Source of the DNA: Chaenocephalus aceratus
Lineage: Eukaryota; Chordata; Actinopteri; Perciformes; Channichthyidae
Length of the DNA stretch: 64,000 nucleotides
Reading direction: 5' to 3'
NCBI GenBank assembly: GCA_023974075.1
Contig: CM043807.1
Span: forward strand, 8,609,676-8,673,675
Made by a program: the position numbers and the translations under genes. The notes below the pieces were generated by a model. The model made no database searches. It saw only the letters and a list, made by a program, of their open reading frames with translations, and was not told the origin of the DNA. Each line of letters starts with the position of its first letter. The stretch's first letter is position 1. Of this stretch, positions 24,046 through 36,145 are shown piece after piece.

Positions 24046-25727
24046 CATTCCAGTGGGTAGTCTTTGATTGAAAGTGTGTAAAAATATGCAGCAAAAATAT
24101 AAAACAACAATAATGCTTTATTATTAGAAACCAAATATTGCATATATAGTATTTTTAAAAACGTTCCTTGGCACAGATCTGGAGGAAAGGACGTAGCTTT
24201 GCAGAAGCCCAGTCCGAGGTAATGAGGCCCCACGTTAGATAATGGTGAGACAGAGCGATGGATCGAGAGGATACAAGAGAGGACATAATCAAACAATCCT
24301 AGGGTTTTCACTAACCGCATGTTCCCTCCGCCTGCCTCCCATTCACCCGCTCTAACCTCCATGTGTTGCCAAGCTGCATCTTTCACCCGCTGCTGAACTG
24401 TTCTGTTGGTAATGACTCTACCCAGGGAGGGGGAGATGCTTATTAGGGCTGCAATGAACTACTTTATTTAATATCCATTAATCTGCCCATTATTCTGCAG
24501 ATTAATGGTTGGAAAACGTCCATCCCAATGCTCAAAATCAAAGTGTATTTATTTATATATAGCCCAATATCATAACATATGTTTACAGATTAATAGGCAT
24601 AGATGAAAGTGTAAAAGATAATTAAGATAAGAAAAGTATAAAAGACATGATAAAACGTGAAATACATATCAAGATAAGATGAGATAACATCTTCAAAAAG
24701 ACAAAAGACTATAAAAACAATAAATGTAGGACAAACATAGGGTAATCTTAAACCAGCTCTAAAGAGATTTCAGAATGTCTTAAAATGTCTTATTTTGTGA
24801 GTCTGCAACCTAAATATAACAATTTTATTATGATCTAAAACAGAATAGCAAGTCTAAGTCCATATTTGAGAGGCTGAAAACTGATTATTTGTTGCTGTTC
24901 CTGCATAAAAATGACTCGTGAGATTAATCAATAGTTCAAATGGTTGGCCGTTCGTTGGCAGTAGTTGTACTTATGAATGCAGCTCTAATTTCTTTAAGCC
25001 AGGAAGGACTGGGAGGATTAATAAGACGGCAAACAAATCTAAATGGAGTGATAGTCATATGGTTGATGGATGAAAGAAAGTATTAGAGCTAAAATCACAC
25101 ACAAACGTGCACACACTCGCACCCCTCCCCCGGCTTTTAGGTCTTTGTTTGTTCGCCTGTCGCTGTGCTAATTATGTCCTGTCAACAGCTTATCAAGAAT
25201 TAGAAACGTTAATAACATTAAAAGGAAAGACACTAATGGAATTCACACCGAGTGTGTCCTGCAAGCATCCGCTCCCACCTGAGCCGGAGCACAAAGCGCC
25301 TGGCAGGTTATGAGCTAAAAGTCAGGGGCCAATCAATATGCACATTATTAGTATGGGAATTTGCGACGTGATGCATGTTTGTATAAATTGCAGTGATGAC
25401 ACTAATGCACGGAGGACACACTTCTCCCCGCAGACTTGTTTCTACAAGATGAAGCTCATTATCTCGGCCTGGTTAGCAGAGGAGGGGAGGTCGACTCAAT
25501 CATGTTCCTTCTGCATGTTGGGTCAACTGAAAACACACTCACTTACAGCCTACAAAGATATAGAAGAAGCTACACGCCACAAATGAATGCATAGGTATGT
25601 TCAGATTCAGAACTAGAATGATAAAGAATCCAGCCTGAATGCATCACATGCACTGTATTTGCAGTAATGGATTACTCTTAAAAGTATTCTACTTAAATGA
25701 TGATGCAGTTAGATTGTAAACAGTGGT
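24046..25727 (+). other. snd1: SND1 intron, 24.0-25.7 kb
   Basis: It contains the mobile element at 24442-24989. The 138-codon open frame on the minus strand at 23970-24386 has no family features and overlaps the hAT end. The rest (24046-24441 and 24990-25727) has no recognisable gene or repeat. Confidence 0.55.
24442..24989. mobile_element. TTAGGGCTGCAA / TTGCAGCTCTAA-type DNA element
   Basis: The left end is ATTAGGGCTGCAATGAAC and the right end is GAATGCAGCTCTAAT, which are inverted termini. The interior has CTGCATAAAAATGAC and ATTAATCTGCCCATTATT, as in a repeat common in fish. A LINE-tail-like TATTTATATATAGCCCAATA lies inside at about 24545-24575. The element class is not assigned. Confidence 0.6.
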
Positions 25728-26255
25728 TCAGAGGTGAGAAGTAACTTCACTCAAGTACTGTACTTAAGTACAATTTTAAGGTATTTTTTACCTTACTTGA
25801 GTATTTTCAATTCATGCTACTTTATACTCCACTCTATTTGAAAGGGAAATAATGTAATGTTACTCTACTACATTTATTTAACGGCTTTAGCTACGTTTAA
25901 CAAAATGCATCTCTAAATTAAACTACTGGACTCACTCTTTAAGTCACAAAATAGTTACATTATTTAAATATCTTACAAAAAGTCAATCTCCAACAGTAAA
26001 ATGCTACTTGATGCAGCAATATTATCTCAAAATGTCACATATATAAATATAATGATATACACACATAAAGGCAATTTTCCGGCACTATGATTACTTTGAC
26101 TTTTGATACTTAAAGTTCTTTTTGCTGATAATACTTTTGTACTTTTACTGAAGTAAGATTTAGAATGCAGGACTTTTACTTGTAATTGAGTATATTGACA
26201 ATAATATATTGGTAGTTTTACTCAAGCAAAGCATCTGAATGCTTCTTCCACAATT
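25728..26255. repeat. TACTTAAGTA-type fish repeat, copy 2
   Basis: It begins CAGAGGTGAGAAGTAAC with CTCAAGTACTGTACTTAAGT and ends TGCTTCTTCCACAATTGC. It shares interior words with the copy at 44903-45408 (CTCCACT, ACTTTTGATACTTAAAG). Confidence 0.7.
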
Positions 26256-26257
26256 GC

Positions 26258-26600
26258 AGGGGTGGAAAGTAACTAATTACGATTCAAGACTATATTAAGT
26301 ACATAACCCTAATCTAAAGTATTTTAGTATTTTCAATAAATGTAACTCTTACCTCACCTCTTTTCTGAGTTAAGTATCATATTTTGACTACATTTATTTC
26401 AGAGCTTTAGTGACGAGCTACTTTGCAGATTTAGATTATTAAAACATTATATAAGGTAAAATTAAGTGAAGATGTAATAATATAGATGAATCTACCAGCC
26501 AGCAGTATAATTAAATAAGCCCCACCCTCAGCAGCTGCATTATCGTAACATTACTTAATGTTAATTAATCCAGTGATATTATATGCGATACATTCAGAAA
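26258..26600. repeat. TACTTAAGTA-type fish repeat, copy 3 (right end missing)
   Basis: It begins CAGGGGTGGAAAGTAACTAAT immediately after copy 2, then GACTACATTTATTTCAGAGC and GATTTAGATTATTAAAAC. The right terminus is not found. Confidence 0.55.
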
Positions 26601-26942
26601 ACTTCACTTCTGTCTCCCAAACCCGACACACACTTTTTAATTAAGAAATGTAATATCCACGTCTCACACACCAGCGATTGATGTGAGGCGAGTGTGAGGA
26701 ACAGCACGTGGAACATTCTGTACAACAGCACCCTGTGTGTGTGTTTGCTTATGTGTGTAGTGTGATGTCAGTAGTGATCAGCGTATGTCTTGTTTGTCTC
26801 TGAGATCAGATAAGATGGATATCCTGGAGTTTGACCCAGATGCTTATCTTGGTGTCAGGCGTGAGTTTATGTTTCATGGTGCAGGTTCAAATTGGCTGTG
26901 CTAAGTGACTCCCCAGCTTGGTGTAAATGCTGCAGGGAGGAG

Positions 26943-27280
<338 letters not shown>

Positions 27281-27408
27281 TAGTCAGGAATGTGTAGTCA
27301 TGTAAAGGCCCTGACACACCAACCCGATTTTGGGAGTCAGAGGCTGTCGGGCATTCGCGGCGCCGTAGTCAGGTTGGTGTGTCCCGCACCGTCGACCGTG
27401 ACACGCCT

Positions 27409-27490
27409 TATTTGGACTGCCAGACCCGATGCATGGCCGATTCAACATGTTGAATCAGCCATGCATCGGGTCTGGCAGTCGGACCAAATA
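27409..27490. repeat. Long internal palindrome in the Harbinger-like element
   Basis: Arms around GACTGCCAGACCCGATGCAT pair with the rightward reverse complement GCCATGCATCGGGTCTGG... The outer TTATTTGG pairs with CCAAATAA after a 4-base bulge. The centre is CAACATGTTG. The whole would fold into a hairpin of about 80 bases. Confidence 0.85.
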
Positions 27491-27609
27491 ATCACTCTGA
27501 TTGGCTGTTCAGCTAGCAAATCAGTGCATGAGAAGCGAAGCGGAAGTGAGGGACGTAAACAAACGATTTAAGAAGGCACACACAGACTGCTATTCATTTC
27601 CATCTCATC

Positions 27610-27738
27610 ATGGCGATCTGGAATGATGCAAACGAAGACCTGCTCATCACCTTGATCCAGGAGAGGCCAGCTCTGTATGATATTACGGAGAAAAGATACT
27701 CTTCTTCTTCTCTGTCTTCCGGTTGTTGCCTCTTTTGA
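27610..27738 (+). pseudogene. MADF (Myb/SANT-like) domain N-terminal fragment in the Harbinger-like element
   Basis: The 42-codon frame starts ATG and reads MAIWNDANEDLLITLIQERP followed by ALYDITEKRYSSSS. LITLIQERPALYD...K.Y is the first-helix pattern of MADF/Myb-SANT-like DNA-binding proteins, a class found as the accessory protein of PIF/Harbinger transposons. A stop follows soon after, so only the beginning of the domain remains. It fits residual accessory-protein sequence but could be a captured host exon. Confidence 0.65.
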
Positions 27739-28259
27739 ATGACGAATACACACTACCCGCCGCCTGCTGGTAAGGAGAGTTATTGCCACTCACGCACTGA
27801 AGTCGGTGCGATGTGTTCCCGTGCGACACATGGCCAAAACGCAGGAGAACACGGCCAGGCAACAGCCGACTTCAGCGTCGGCTAGTCCTCTGGTGACTGC
27901 TTGGTGTGTCAGGGCCTTAATGTCCCCTGAAGTGATACATGGTGTGTGTGTGTGTGTCGCAGGATATTGAGTGCTGTAGGAGAAGCAGTAGATCATTTTA
28001 GAACGGCATGCCTGTGCGCCTTTAACTGCAGACCCATTTCTTAGACTTATTTTATTGGACTTGTGCAGGATTATTACGTTAATATTTGACCCATTTAAAA
28101 CCCCATTGTCAGTTAATAATCCTATTACTCTTTCTGTGTGTATTAAGGTTTTTTTTTAAGGATGTTTTTGTCTTTTTAAGAGAGCTGGATTAAGAATTGT
28201 TGGCTGAAAAGCTCTTTTTAGTCATTGTCCTATATGTGAGCACGACTTCTCAGGGCATT

Positions 28260-28350
28260 ACAATCCCAAGTAGTGGGCTGCATCCACATGGTTCACTGCA
28301 CGTATTGTAAGTTGCTTTGGATGAAAGCATGAGCTAAATAAATGTAATAT
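28260..28350 (+). repeat. SINE-tail-like fragment
   Basis: GTAAGTTGCTTTGGATGAAA followed by GCATGAGCTAAATAAATG matches the 3' tail of the SINE at 5461-5650 with a few changes. The tRNA-like head is missing. Confidence 0.6.
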
Positions 28351-28775
28351 TTTCTGTGGATTATTTTGGAGTAGCTCCGGCCAACCCATCTCCCCCTTCA
28401 TACACCAGTTTTTGTTTGCAGTATTTACCCTCCCACTGTCCTCTCTTGTATTCGTGTCCTCCTTTTATTCTGCACCCATCGTCCCCCCTCTTCTCTACTC
28501 TGGCACTGTTGTAGCCAGTGTCCCACATGAAAGTCCTATCCTGGTCCTTTTCTGTAAATACTCTGTGAGGATGTTTGCCATCAGTGTGTCTCTACTCTCC
28601 AGGAAGATTTTTATTATGATTCTATTTGATTTATATGTTACTTAGGATACAGTAGGATAGTAAATAGATTAACAAAGAAAAACCCATGATCTGATCAAAA
28701 TAGCAAGCTAATACATTTACATTTTCTGTTTGTATTTGTCTGTAACATTTCTAAAGAATAAGTTGCTTTTCATTT

Positions 28776-29158
28776 GAAGCGATTGCAGAATGAAGTTGAT
28801 TTGAGCACCACATATTCATCTAATTCTAATTGTTAAACTACAATTATATAAGGTACTATAAAATGTTACAGGCACTATTTAGCTATACTTGCATACAGGA
28901 TATCTCTTGTTTGGAGAGTTTTCTTAAAAATATCAAGGACAGACATCCACATTTTTAGATATATATATATATCTGCTCCAAACTAAATTCATGCTTTTCC
29001 ATTTTTCCATTTGACATCTGAAAAAAAGTAGTAACTAAATGTCACCACTGACTCACAAATGATCTTTATTAGATAATTTGTAGCACTATCTCCTCGAGTG
29101 CTGTGCAATCTCGCACCTGATTGTAGGACTAGAAAAGTCCACTGTGTGCCTGTTCATT
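28776..29158. repeat. Diverged direct repeat, copy 1 (upstream of window exon 5)
   Basis: From TTGATTTGAGCACCACATAT to CCACTGTGTGCCTGTTCATT it parallels 31742-32219 in the same orientation. Shared blocks include GGCACTATTTAGCTATACTT and CTGCTCCAAACTAAATTCAT. Relative to copy 2, about 100 bp are missing near its right end. Confidence 0.85.
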
Positions 29159-29219
29159 TTGGAGTCATTTAAGACAAAATCAATCTTTAAAATGTCTGTT
29201 TATCAGAATATCCCTGGAG

Positions 29220-29644
29220 CAGAGGTCGCGTTAACCGAATATCTTCCGTCTTTGACGATTTTTTTTTTTTACAATGACGGAAAAATCTGAAAGCCGTCCG
29301 TCATTGTGACAGATTAGAACAAACTCAGAACAGCGCCACAGTTTCCCTGCAGCGAGTCTCCGGTGTTATGCCGTGTTATGCATGCCCGCCTAAAAGGAAA
29401 TTATATCGTTTCCAAACCTAACTTTGCCGAAGAGATCATTGAAATGTATTTTCTTTGCTTTGCTTTATGCTGTGCGCGCTCCCGCGAGGTGCAGTGGGCA
29501 TGCATAACACGGCGCTAACAGTCCCCGTTGACAGTTCACGAGCGTGATCTCTCCACCCCGGCCGACGGGTAATAATGGATTTTGACGGAAATGTTACGAT
29601 CCTCTCCGTCAAACGGGCAGCGAAAAAGTCTAGCGCAACCTCTG
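29220..29644. mobile_element. hAT-like MITE with a perfect 8-bp target duplication
   Basis: Ends are CAGAGGTCGCGTTAACC and TCTAGCGCAACCTCTG. CCCTGGAG is repeated exactly at 29212-29219 and 29645-29652. The 425-bp interior contains GCATGCATAACACGGC-type inverted words and no transposase. It inserted just beyond the right end of the direct repeat at 28776-29158. Confidence 0.9.
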
Positions 29645-29652
29645 CCCTGGAG

Positions 29653-31332
29653 TGAGAATAATATAGTGGAAATCTCAAATATGTATATGTATTTGGTTTT
29701 AAAGCACCCTGCTGTGTACTCGGAAGACATTAATGTCCCACTAAAGGTTGATTGTACAGTTCTTCATGAGTCTTTGCTGCTGACTGTCCTGTGTCCTCAC
29801 GTTGCCTTTGCTGGGTCATCCTCCTGCTCTGAATACGCTTCTTGTTTTCATTAAAGGACAGAGGTTTCTGTAGGGAGCAAACGTTACTCAACACAAAGCT
29901 AGTGGGCTCCAGGGTAAGGGGTTAGACAAAAATTCCCTTCAAGAATTTGGAATTAATTAAAATAAATAAATAACACTAAATAGATTAAAATACATACAAA
30001 TAAGAGGTTCTTCTACCTAGTTATAAAACGAGATAGAATATACACATTTGCCATTTAGTTGGCATACTTGTTAGAAGTGGCCCTGACAGTGAACCTCTTC
30101 AAGAATTTTTCATTTCCAATTCATAAAAAATAATGTCAATATTCATGTATTGAATAAAAAGCCATCAGCTAGGACATAAATATTCTTTAGTAAGATTAGC
30201 TGACTTAATAAAAGGATACTCATAATAATGTTGCATTTTAATTCAGTAATAAAGAAGAATAATACAAACATGTTTCAAAGTCAGCCAAGGTTAAGACGCA
30301 CCTAGTACAGAGTGTCCTAGATATGTGTCACTGTGTAGAACACTTCAACATCAACGCTCTGTGTACAGTAACTAATGTCATCTTCCAATCTAAGAAACGC
30401 ATGATCACGTACTCTCTTAAGCTCTCTGAATAAGTCTCTCGGGCAAAACATCTGGGAAACACTTTTTATATAAAAAAAAGCATCACTTGTGTTGAACATG
30501 CTAAACTTGAATAGAAAAAAAGTTATTGTCAAAGCCTGAGTCGACCGCCTCCAGAACATCTGGATCTGCTTCTATATAAACATATAGCACATGAAGTTAA
30601 AGAGACCGAATAAGTGAGTCGAGTGAAGCTAGATGTACTCCAGCAATAGAGGCTATACTTTATGGTGTGTGAGACTTTGGACAAAACTTACTGTAAGATC
30701 AACTCACACTCTCTCTGCCTCACAGCCCATCTTCAAACAGAGCCTCTCTCTTATGCATACACCTCCTTTTATCACAGTATATTTCTTTAAACAGTGTGAA
30801 CATGAAATGATAATCTCACGTCGCCTTTATACCCACTCGTTCCTCTTTCCCCCCACCGGTGCCCTGGAGCTTATCCATTCCTACCTGAACTCTACAAGAA
30901 AGCCTCTGAAAATACAGCGGCTGGCGTCCCACAGACGCAACACCTGACAAGGCTGTTCTTTAGTTAAAACTCCTAATACAGAAGCACTATATGCACTCAT
31001 CGTTGACCTTTTGATGACCAATTATCCAGTGAGTGCTGATGATAGTGTAGCTGGTTAATCTGCACCGTGCCACCTCTTTGAAATTGTGCGGCTAAGAACA
31101 TTTGACTAGACCTGCTAAGAGGGACATCAGTTGTTCACAGTACTCGAGGTTTATATAATCTATTAATTAATGCCCACATTATTTTCACATCATCATTTCT
31201 TCTGTGACCATGTCCTGGTCTTTTTGTACTTATCAAGCCAACTAATGTTCAAACTACTCAGGATGTCCTGCCGTTCTTTTGATTAGCCGCTATGCTAACC
31301 TTTAACTCCTGCAATCATGTTGTCTTTTCCAG
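29653..31332 (+). other. snd1: SND1 intron, end of the intron before window exon 5
   Basis: No repeat family or gene is recognised. Open frames of up to 104 codons lack protein features. The intron ends TGTCTTTTCCAG at 31332. Confidence 0.6.
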
Positions 31333-31442
31333 GTATCGAATGCCCACGCAGTTCCAGGAATATGCCCGGGGGGACGCAGGTGGCTGAACCCTTCAGTGAA
31401 GAAGCCATGCTGTTCACCAAAGAGCTGGTGCTGCAGAGAGAG
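31333..31442 (+). CDS. snd1: SND1 internal exon (window exon 5), SN4 region
   Basis: This 110-bp exon supplies the last two bases of a Gly codon, then reads [20 protein letters not shown] followed by [16 protein letters not shown], at roughly residues 554-590 in the fourth SN-like domain. The acceptor is TTTTCCAG (AG at 31331-31332). The exon ends in phase 0 before GTAAGC at 31443. The ARNLPG..QEGEPF segment known from human is varied here ([14 protein letters not shown]). The next SND1 exon is not found before 64000. Confidence 0.96.
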
Positions 31443-31741
31443 GTAAGCAGGCTTTCCGGGACATTCTGGCCCCCGTTTCATCACTTCCTCGTGGTTTGAA
31501 ACGCTCATTCCCATGTTGCTAACACTTGGCGTTTTGCTATTTTGGCAACCCACATTGCGGCATTTTATTTTCACACTCACAGTCCAAGTTTAGTCTGCTT
31601 TGAGCCTTTTGGTTTAGAGATGTGAGAGGAATACGGACTATTATACTTTTCAATTACAGTTGCTCAATAGCACAGAAGCTTCTTTTGGCTGGAGAACACA
31701 TTTCCATCAGGCATTCTGGCTAGTTTTTAAGCGGCTGCCAC

Positions 31742-32219
31742 ACGAAGCAGAATTAATTTGATTTGAGCACCACATATTCATTTAATAATATTTGTTAATT
31801 TACAATTGTATGAGGTACTATAACTTATACGGGCACTATTTAGCTATACTTCCATACAGGAAATCTCTTGTTTGGAGGATTTTCTTAAAAATGTCATGGA
31901 CAGACATTCACATTTTTAGATATATATCTCTGCTCCAAACTAAATTCATGTTTTTCCATTTGACATCAGAAAAAAAGCAGTAAATAAATGTTCCCACTGA
32001 CTCCCAAATTATCTTTATTAGAGCATTTGAAGCATTCTCGAGTGCTGTGAAATCTCAACCATAATCTAATCAAAAGTGGCCACCGTCAAGTAGACTAAAC
32101 CAAAAGCACCCCCCCCCCCCTACCAACCTCCCCCGCTTACACCCAGTTTATGGAAAGCTCACCTGATGGTGGATCAGTGCTCCTGGGCTTTAGAGAACTC
32201 CACTGTGTGCCTGTTCATT
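31742..32219. repeat. Diverged direct repeat, copy 2 (downstream of window exon 5)
   Basis: Same orientation and block order as 28776-29158, starting 300 bp after the exon donor. It contains an extra segment of about 100 bp with a poly-C run at 32109-32120. No inverted or LTR-like termini are seen. Confidence 0.85.
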
Positions 32220-32470
32220 CACATGCTAATACATTTTTATAAGAAGCAGCGAACGGACCGAGCCCATAATGGAACGAGCTATAATCCTGCCACCACTTAT
32301 CCTGGCCACACACTGCCTCTCTTTAACTCCCCCTCTCCATCCATATCGCTGCTTTAAAGGGCTCTCTTTGCATAGGGTGGCTGACTCCACTGCCCAACGC
32401 TCTTTAATTGTCATGGAAATGTACCTTGGTATTGAGGTGGACTACTGTTAGAGAGTGGTAGATCTGTATA

Positions 32471-32600
32471 CAGTGGGGCAAAACAGTATTTAGTCAGCCA
32501 CCAATTGTGCAAGTTCTCCCACTTCAAAAGATGAGAGAGACCTGTAATGTTCATCCTAGGTATACCTCAACTATGAGACAAAATGAGAAAATCCAGAAAA
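32471..32600. mobile_element. Truncated Tc1-like element, one terminal repeat
   Basis: After TATA (target TA at 32469-32470) the sequence reads CAGTGGGGCAAAACAGTATT, then CCACCAATTGTGCAAGTTCT and a GATGAGAGA segment. It matches both ends of the Tc1 element at 61755-63880. It stops after about 130 bp, directly at the start of a long hairpin. Confidence 0.88.
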
Positions 32601-32691
32601 GGCTTCCTGGATCCAACCTATACTCCTGGCTCGCCACACACCTGAAGTAGGTGTGTGGCGAGCCAGGAGTATAGGTTGGATCCAGGAAGCC
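32601..32691. repeat. Perfect inverted repeat, 43-bp arms, 5-bp loop
   Basis: 32601-32643 (starting GGCTTCCTGGATCC) and 32649-32691 are exact reverse complements separated by GAAGT. It begins exactly where similarity to the Tc1 end stops. Confidence 0.95.
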
Positions 32692-33978
32692 TCGGCTGTG
32701 AAATAATTGATCCTAGCAACAGGGGATTTTGATTGACAGCAAACCATGAGTCGGTGCAGTGCAGGGGTGCTCCAGCGCTGACATGTTGATATGAATTTTT
32801 ATTATATTCTTTTTTCAGATGCACATACAAATGCATAATTAATCAGATTTATAAGGCGCCCGCTTCGCCTCACCGCCCTTAGTCTGTTGGATTTGCGCGC
32901 ATATTAAATTAAACATTTCTATCCATACACACTCTGACGCACATGCTCTCTCTCACACATTTTCTCCCTTGCCAGTCATTGGTGGTGTCAGCAAGTTTCT
33001 TCACAGGTAGGTGGGAGTTAGCAGGCAGGACAGAGCCACAGAGTGAGCCCGGTGCGGGGGCTGCTTGGCTGGCTGCTCTGACCTGCTGTTATAGGCTAAT
33101 ATGAACACAAACACACTCAACGGACACGTTTCAAGTAGATAACAACGCAGTTAAGCGTTCACACATGAGCCGTCACTTTTCCAAAAAAAAGTGAAATCAT
33201 TAACTGAAAAAATAAGTAACTTTTTGAAAATCCTTGTGTAGAAAATCAGGCTGTTCTTGGCAAGGAAAACCAGGTGACAGCTGTAAGAAGTCAAATGATG
33301 GTGTACTGGTGAAGTGAAAAGGTGAGAGGGAGTGCAGAAGCTCTAACGAGAGATGAGTATATAGCGGCATAATACAAAGATGTGATGTAGGATGGAAAGG
33401 TAGAGACACTTGGCGTCTTTCTCTCCATCTCTCCTCTCCCTGAGGGCGACCGAAACGGTTTATTAAGGTGTGTCACTCTCCAACGTGAATTCGCATCATT
33501 TAGTTTAATAGCATAAGATTCCGCTGTTGATCCGTGTCTGAATAGCGTGTGATTGCAGAAGCTTCTCACAATGTTTTGGAAGATGGCCTCACGTGAATAA
33601 CATTTGATTTGGTTTCTTGCGGCGTATTTATATGCATTCATCAAATATTTCTCTCGCTCTCGCTACTCCACAGGCATTTTGAGTTCTGTAGGGCTTTGTG
33701 ATGTGATTGCATGTTGACTCAATGGTCTGTATGCTTTTTTTCTCTCCATGTACTTCTGTATTTTACTGCTCTGTAATTATCCGTTCTCTCTGATTTGAAA
33801 GCGGGTGCAGACATGAGCTTTTTGGTGCTTTCACTAATAGCCTTTTCTCTCTCTCTCGCTTCCTCTTTGTCATTTGTGGCTTCTTCTCGCCTCCCGCTCT
33901 GGTGTCCAGTTTTAAATCTGACATTTGCTCTCAGCTTTCTCCCCCCTCCTTCCTTTCTTCCCACCCCCTCCTTCCAGC

Positions 33979-34005
33979 AGATATGGCTGCCACACAGCCA
34001 TATCT
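33979..34005. repeat. Perfect hairpin, 11-bp arms, 5-bp loop
   Basis: AGATATGGCTG and CAGCCATATCT are separated by CCACA. Confidence 0.9.
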
Positions 34006-34842
34006 TAATTTCTCCTGATGCAGACACGCATAATGAATGTGGCATCCAGCAAGGGGAGAGGCCCTGGTTTCTGTCTCCTCTATTTATAAACACCACCACC
34101 CCTCATTCCATCGGTGTCTCTCTGGTGATTCGCTTTTCTTTACAGATTTCTTTCACTTTCTGACTCCCTTTTCTTCATAAACCCCTTTTATCTGCTCTGT
34201 CTCCATCCCTCCCCTCTCTTCTACTGTCTGCCTGCCTCTCTCCCTCTGCGTTGTGTTAATCTCTGACAGACACTGCTCTGTGTGGAACCCAAACAGCAGC
34301 ACATCATTCTGAGGGAAAAAGGGAACGCATGGTAAACACCACTCCCCAGACGTTTCGCTTTTCTGTTTTGATGTATTCCCTTTAATTTCTCTCACCTCCC
34401 ACCTTCCATTGACAAAAACAAGCCTCCATTCAGAGTCTGTCACTGACGCCCTCTGTTTTTATTTTCGCTTTGGGTGGCAACTTCAAACACTCAGGCTAAC
34501 CAGGAGGGACGAAGAAGGAAGAATCATACCGCGTGTTTATCGAGCAAGAGCCAGCTAGATACGGGACGTAATTAGTTGTGTAGCGTTACTAAAACAAACA
34601 ATTCGGTGAAACAATATTTAAACTATTCCCGATGCCTCATTAGAATGTTTAATTAGATGCATTCCAAACAGGAGGCTGCAAGGTGAAAAAGGTGACGGCA
34701 AAGTAACATTCACCGTAAAAACTATTTCAGACATGCTTGAAGAATAGTTGTTACCAGGTGTTATTTTTACATTTGAATATTGAGTAAGAGCTTCTGCAGG
34801 GTTTTCCATTCAGTTCCAAATTGCATATAGTTTGCAGTGCTG

Positions 34843-35296
34843 ATGAGTAACATTTACTAACTTTAAGTACTGCACTCAAGTACAATTTTGAAGGATGCTA
34901 CTTTGCACTTCTACTCCACTACACTCTAGAGGTAATTTGTGTACTTTTACTCCACTACATTATTTAATACCTTTAGTTACTTTACAGATTTGGATTATTG
35001 ATGTGAAATATAATAAACACTTAAATCAGTCTTTATTTACACTGGATTCAATTGACAAGCTACCCTGCAGTATACAATGTATATTATATATATACACAAC
35101 ATATAATACATTATTATTAAATGGGCCAATCTGCATAATAAATACTTATACTTTTGGTACTTTAAGTATATTTTGACGCTCATTCGTTTAGTAACATTTT
35201 GATTGCAGGACTTTTACTTGTAACCGAGTATCCCTACACTCTAGTATTTGTACATTTACTTAATTACAAGATCTGTGTAGTTCTTCCACCTCTGCT
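34843..35296. repeat. TACTTAAGTA-type fish repeat, copy 4
   Basis: It begins GATGAGTAACATTTACTAAC, contains TACTTCTACTCCACT..-like words and ends GTAGTTCTTCCACCTCTGC. Confidence 0.7.
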
Positions 35297-35676
35297 AGTT
35301 TATAATATTTCATCTTTGCTAATGAGCTTTGAAACTTTCTTTGTTTTGTGTTCATCAGCACAGAGTAGATTGATTGGACCCGTTGTATATTTTTCCAGTT
35401 ATATAACAGATCCCCTTCCGAGGGGGAGGAGGGGAGAGGGTGAGGCAGAGCCGGAGTGTTTGACGAGCAGGTATGAGAGCGGGCTAAGTGGACAGTAATA
35501 TGCAATGTACTGATCCACCTACGTCCTCCGTCAGCCCTGTTGACCTCATTCAGTCTGGGTGGTCCCTCATCTCCTGCTCTGCCTACACACAACCATTTAC
35601 CTACCTCTCACACAGACACGCTCCTATAGTTACACTCTGCTTCACACAACATGCACATACATGAACATTGTTTATG

Positions 35677-35704
35677 TGTGTGTCAGGGTTTTCCCTGACA
35701 CACA
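35677..35704. repeat. Perfect hairpin, 12-bp arms, TTTT loop
   Basis: TGTGTGTCAGGG and CCCTGACACACA flank TTTT. Confidence 0.9.
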
Positions 35705-35984
35705 CAGGGTACCATACATTTTGTAAAAAGGATTTTGAACAATGTGTGTCAGTCCCTTGTGATGCATTAACTCTGTTCTCTGGAAACTTGTCAACAGTCT
35801 ATTTAAATGTATAGCTCGTAGTGCATGTCATCCCTTTGGAACAATAATTTAGAGACAATTCATTTCACCTCAAATTTCAAATAACATGGCATTAAGGAAA
35901 AATGTTAATTGCTATAATCAAGCAAAAAAAAGAAGAAAGAACACAAAACAAGATTACATTTTAACATAATTGCCTCAGTCTTTA

Positions 35985-36145
<161 letters not shown>

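Larger units (their letters stand above)
27306..27917. mobile_element. PIF/Harbinger-like MITE with TAA target duplication
   Basis: Ends are AGGCCCTGACACACCAA and TTGGTGTGTCAGGGCCT, a perfect 17-bp inverted repeat. The flanks are TAA at 27303-27305 and at 27918-27920, the 3-bp target preference of PIF/Harbinger. Inside is a large internal palindrome at about 27409-27490 and a short frame resembling a MADF domain at 27610-27738. It is 612 bp and has no DDE nuclease, so it is non-autonomous. Confidence 0.9.

Noticed and set aside
23970..24386. 138-codon minus-strand open frame
   Set aside because: It starts in unique intron and runs into the end of an hAT MITE, with no recognisable motif.
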